From: an uncultured Muribaculaceae bacterium | Lineage (GTDB): Bacteria > Bacteroidota > Bacteroidia > Bacteroidales > Muribaculaceae | Length of the DNA stretch: 14,753 nucleotides | Direction of reading: 5' to 3' | Assembly (NCBI GenBank): GCA_910584545.1 | Contig: CAJUBC010000054.1 | Location: 1 to 14,753, forward strand | Shown here: one piece after another, positions 13,478 to 14,753 of the stretch | Numbering within the stretch: the first letter of the stretch is position 1 | Layout: every line of letters starts with the position of its first letter | The notes under the pieces: model-generated | Seen by the model: only the letters and a program-made list of their open reading frames with translations | Told to the model about the DNA's origin: nothing | Databases searched by the model: none | Program-made: the position numbers and the translations under genes

Positions 13478-14644
13478 ATGACCATATTATATGTGCTGAA
13501 TGAGACAACAATGTATAGTGGCGGAACTAAATCCTTCTTGCATCTTTTGCATCATGTGAAAAAGAAACATAGGGTAATAATTGTATCTCCTAATAAGGAA
13601 GGGGTTTCTGATTACTTGTCTAATAAGGGAATTAAAATATATACTTTCCCATATATATATAACATTGCCCCCTTTCTTAGAAGTGCTAAAGACTATTTTT
13701 TATTTCTCCCGCGGCTGATTAAACGCAAATTATATAATTCTATAGCGTCTGATCATTTAGTAGAAGTTTGCAAAAAAGAGGACGTAGACATTATCCATAG
13801 CAATACCTCGGTTACCGATATTGGATATAGGGCAGCTCGAAGACTAGGTATCCCTCATATTATGCATATCAGGGAATACGGAGATAAGGACCATAGAATG
13901 CATATATTTAATATAAACGAGCAAACTAAGGGTCCTTATGCACATACTATATGCATTACGAAGGATATTTCAGATTATCGAGGATTGACAGGATTACCGA
14001 CTAATAGAATAATATATAATCCTGTTATTGATGAGAATGAAATACGTTATATAAGAGATAAGTCACCATATTTTTTATATGCAGGCAGACTTGATCCAAC
14101 CAAAGGAATTGAAGATATAATTAAAGCTTATATCATATATGTGAAAAATGAAAGTAATACTACTATAGATTTAATGATTGCAGGGTCATGGGACAATAAT
14201 CCTGAATTAAAAGTCAAACTTGAGCAAATATTGTCTGAGGCCAGAGTAACTGATAGGGTGAGTTTTCTTGGCAATGTAGATAATATAGGAGATATTATGG
14301 CGTATGCTTCTGCTACTATTGTTCCGTCTAAATTTGAGGCATTTGGGAGAGTGTTTCCTGAGGCTGTAGCTAATGGAAGCCTTGTAATAGGTCGTGATAC
14401 AGGAGGAACGCATGAACAATTTGAAAACGGACTTCAACTAACAGGAAGAGAAATCGGATTAAGATTTAATAGTATAGAGGACTTAGTTCAATGTTTGCAT
14501 GAAGCAACGAGAATGGACAACGACACAAGATTTAAATTTGTTAGTTCAGCACAAGAAGCTCTGCGTAATTTATACACGGATAAACAATCTGCTGGGGCTG
14601 TTTTGACATTTTATAATCAAATTTTAGTAGATGACAAAAATTAA
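13478..14644 (+). CDS. Glycosyltransferase family 4 (GT-B) protein
   Basis: A 388-residue cytoplasmic glycosyltransferase of the GT4 type. The N-terminal Rossmann domain contains MYSGGTKSFL (12-21) in the acceptor-side glycine loop, DIIHSNTS (104-111) and HIMHIREYG (127-135). The C-terminal donor-binding domain has FLYAGRLDPTKGIEDII (199-215), VSFLGNV (261-267) and the E-x7-E motif FEAFGRVFPEA (Glu287 and Glu295), which contacts the nucleotide-sugar. It probably adds one sugar of the repeat unit on the lipid carrier. Donor sugar and linkage cannot be inferred. It is co-directional with the polymerase gene and shares its A+T-rich composition, so both were probably acquired together. Confidence 0.92.
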   Translation: MTILYVLNETTMYSGGTKSFLHLLHHVKKKHRVIIVSPNKEGVSDYLSNKGIKIYTFPYIYNIAPFLRSAKDYFLFLPRLIKRKLYNSIASDHLVEVCKKEDVDIIHSNTSVTDIGYRAARRLGIPHIMHIREYGDKDHRMHIFNINEQTKGPYAHTICITKDISDYRGLTGLPTNRIIYNPVIDENEIRYIRDKSPYFLYAGRLDPTKGIEDIIKAYIIYVKNESNTTIDLMIAGSWDNNPELKVKLEQILSEARVTDRVSFLGNVDNIGDIMAYASATIVPSKFEAFGRVFPEAVANGSLVIGRDTGGTHEQFENGLQLTGREIGLRFNSIEDLVQCLHEATRMDNDTRFKFVSSAQEALRNLYTDKQSAGAVLTFYNQILVDDKN

Positions 14645-14717
14645 AATTATGCTGTTAAACATCTAAATTTCAGCTGATTATATTTTGCAAAAGTCCCCGA
14701 AAATTAGTAATTTAAAG

Positions 14718-14737
14718 GAAAAGTTTGGCGACTTTTC
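14718..14737 (+). repeat. Hairpin adjacent to a possible start codon
   Basis: GAAAAGT (14718-14724) is the exact reverse complement of ACTTTTC (14731-14737), with a six-base loop TTGGCG. It ends three bases before an ATG at 14741. AAAAGTC at 14689-14695 can compete for the same right arm (GACTTTT, 14730-14736). It may be a regulatory leader or an operator-like site. Confidence 0.4.
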
Positions 14738-14740
14738 TCC

Positions 14741-14753
14741 ATGAAAACTACTA
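14741..14753 (+). CDS. Possible start of the next gene (cut by window edge)
   Basis: ATG AAA ACT ACT A (start MKTT) begins at 14741 and runs off the window. It lies 96 bases after the glycosyltransferase stop, on the same strand, after A+T-rich bases including TATATTTTG (14679-14687), which resembles a -7 element with wrong spacing. With only four codons no product can be named. Confidence 0.3.

Overview
The window looks like a chromosomal segment from a Bacteroidales gut bacterium. Several upstream regions carry the Bacteroidota promoter pattern (TTTG near -33, TAnnTTTG near -7), start codons generally lack clear Shine-Dalgarno sequences, and the proteins (SufE, POT-type MFS transporter, DUF4250, Wzx, FrhB-like and pyruvyl-transferase genes) read like Bacteroidales homologues. 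The left half is rich in G+C. I cannot fix the family; Muribaculaceae-like or Rikenellaceae-like are both reasonable.

Left half (1-6840), housekeeping and metabolism. A minus-strand operon, sufE - POT/PTR-family transporter - DUF4250, runs leftward. From a shared 312-bp divergent region, greA and a HIT-family gene run rightward and end at a good hairpin terminator. A promoter overlapping that terminator probably starts an iron-dependent alcohol dehydrogenase gene. After a 15-bp hairpin come a long-chain acyl-CoA synthetase-like gene and a 100-residue protein with two membrane helices. The DUF4250 gene (57 residues) is easily missed because it is so short.

Boundary (about 6841-8298). Base composition falls from clearly G+C-rich to A+T-rich. 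A leader with two interleaved inverted repeats (pseudoknot topology) precedes a KilA-N-domain gene that is cut by one in-frame TAA; the reading frame continues after it for 97 more codons. A hairpin/T-tract terminator, a degenerate direct repeat and a strong hairpin follow, then a promoter and leader for the next operon.

Right half (8299-14753), an A+T-rich surface-polysaccharide locus, all on the plus strand: Wzx-like flippase, FrhB/FdhB-type iron-sulfur protein, polysaccharide pyruvyl transferase, Wzy-like polymerase and a GT4 glycosyltransferase, then what may be the start of another gene at the right edge. Together these fit synthesis, pyruvate modification, export and polymerisation of a capsule or O-antigen repeat unit. 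No initiating sugar-phosphate transferase, UpxY/NusG-type regulator or nucleotide-sugar gene is in view, so the locus must continue to the right or depend on genes elsewhere.

I see no tRNA, rRNA, CRISPR array, complete insertion sequence or clear new multi-gene system. The best leads are the interrupted KilA-N gene with its structured leader, the unexplained redox protein in the polysaccharide locus, and the transporter's altered proton-coupling motif.
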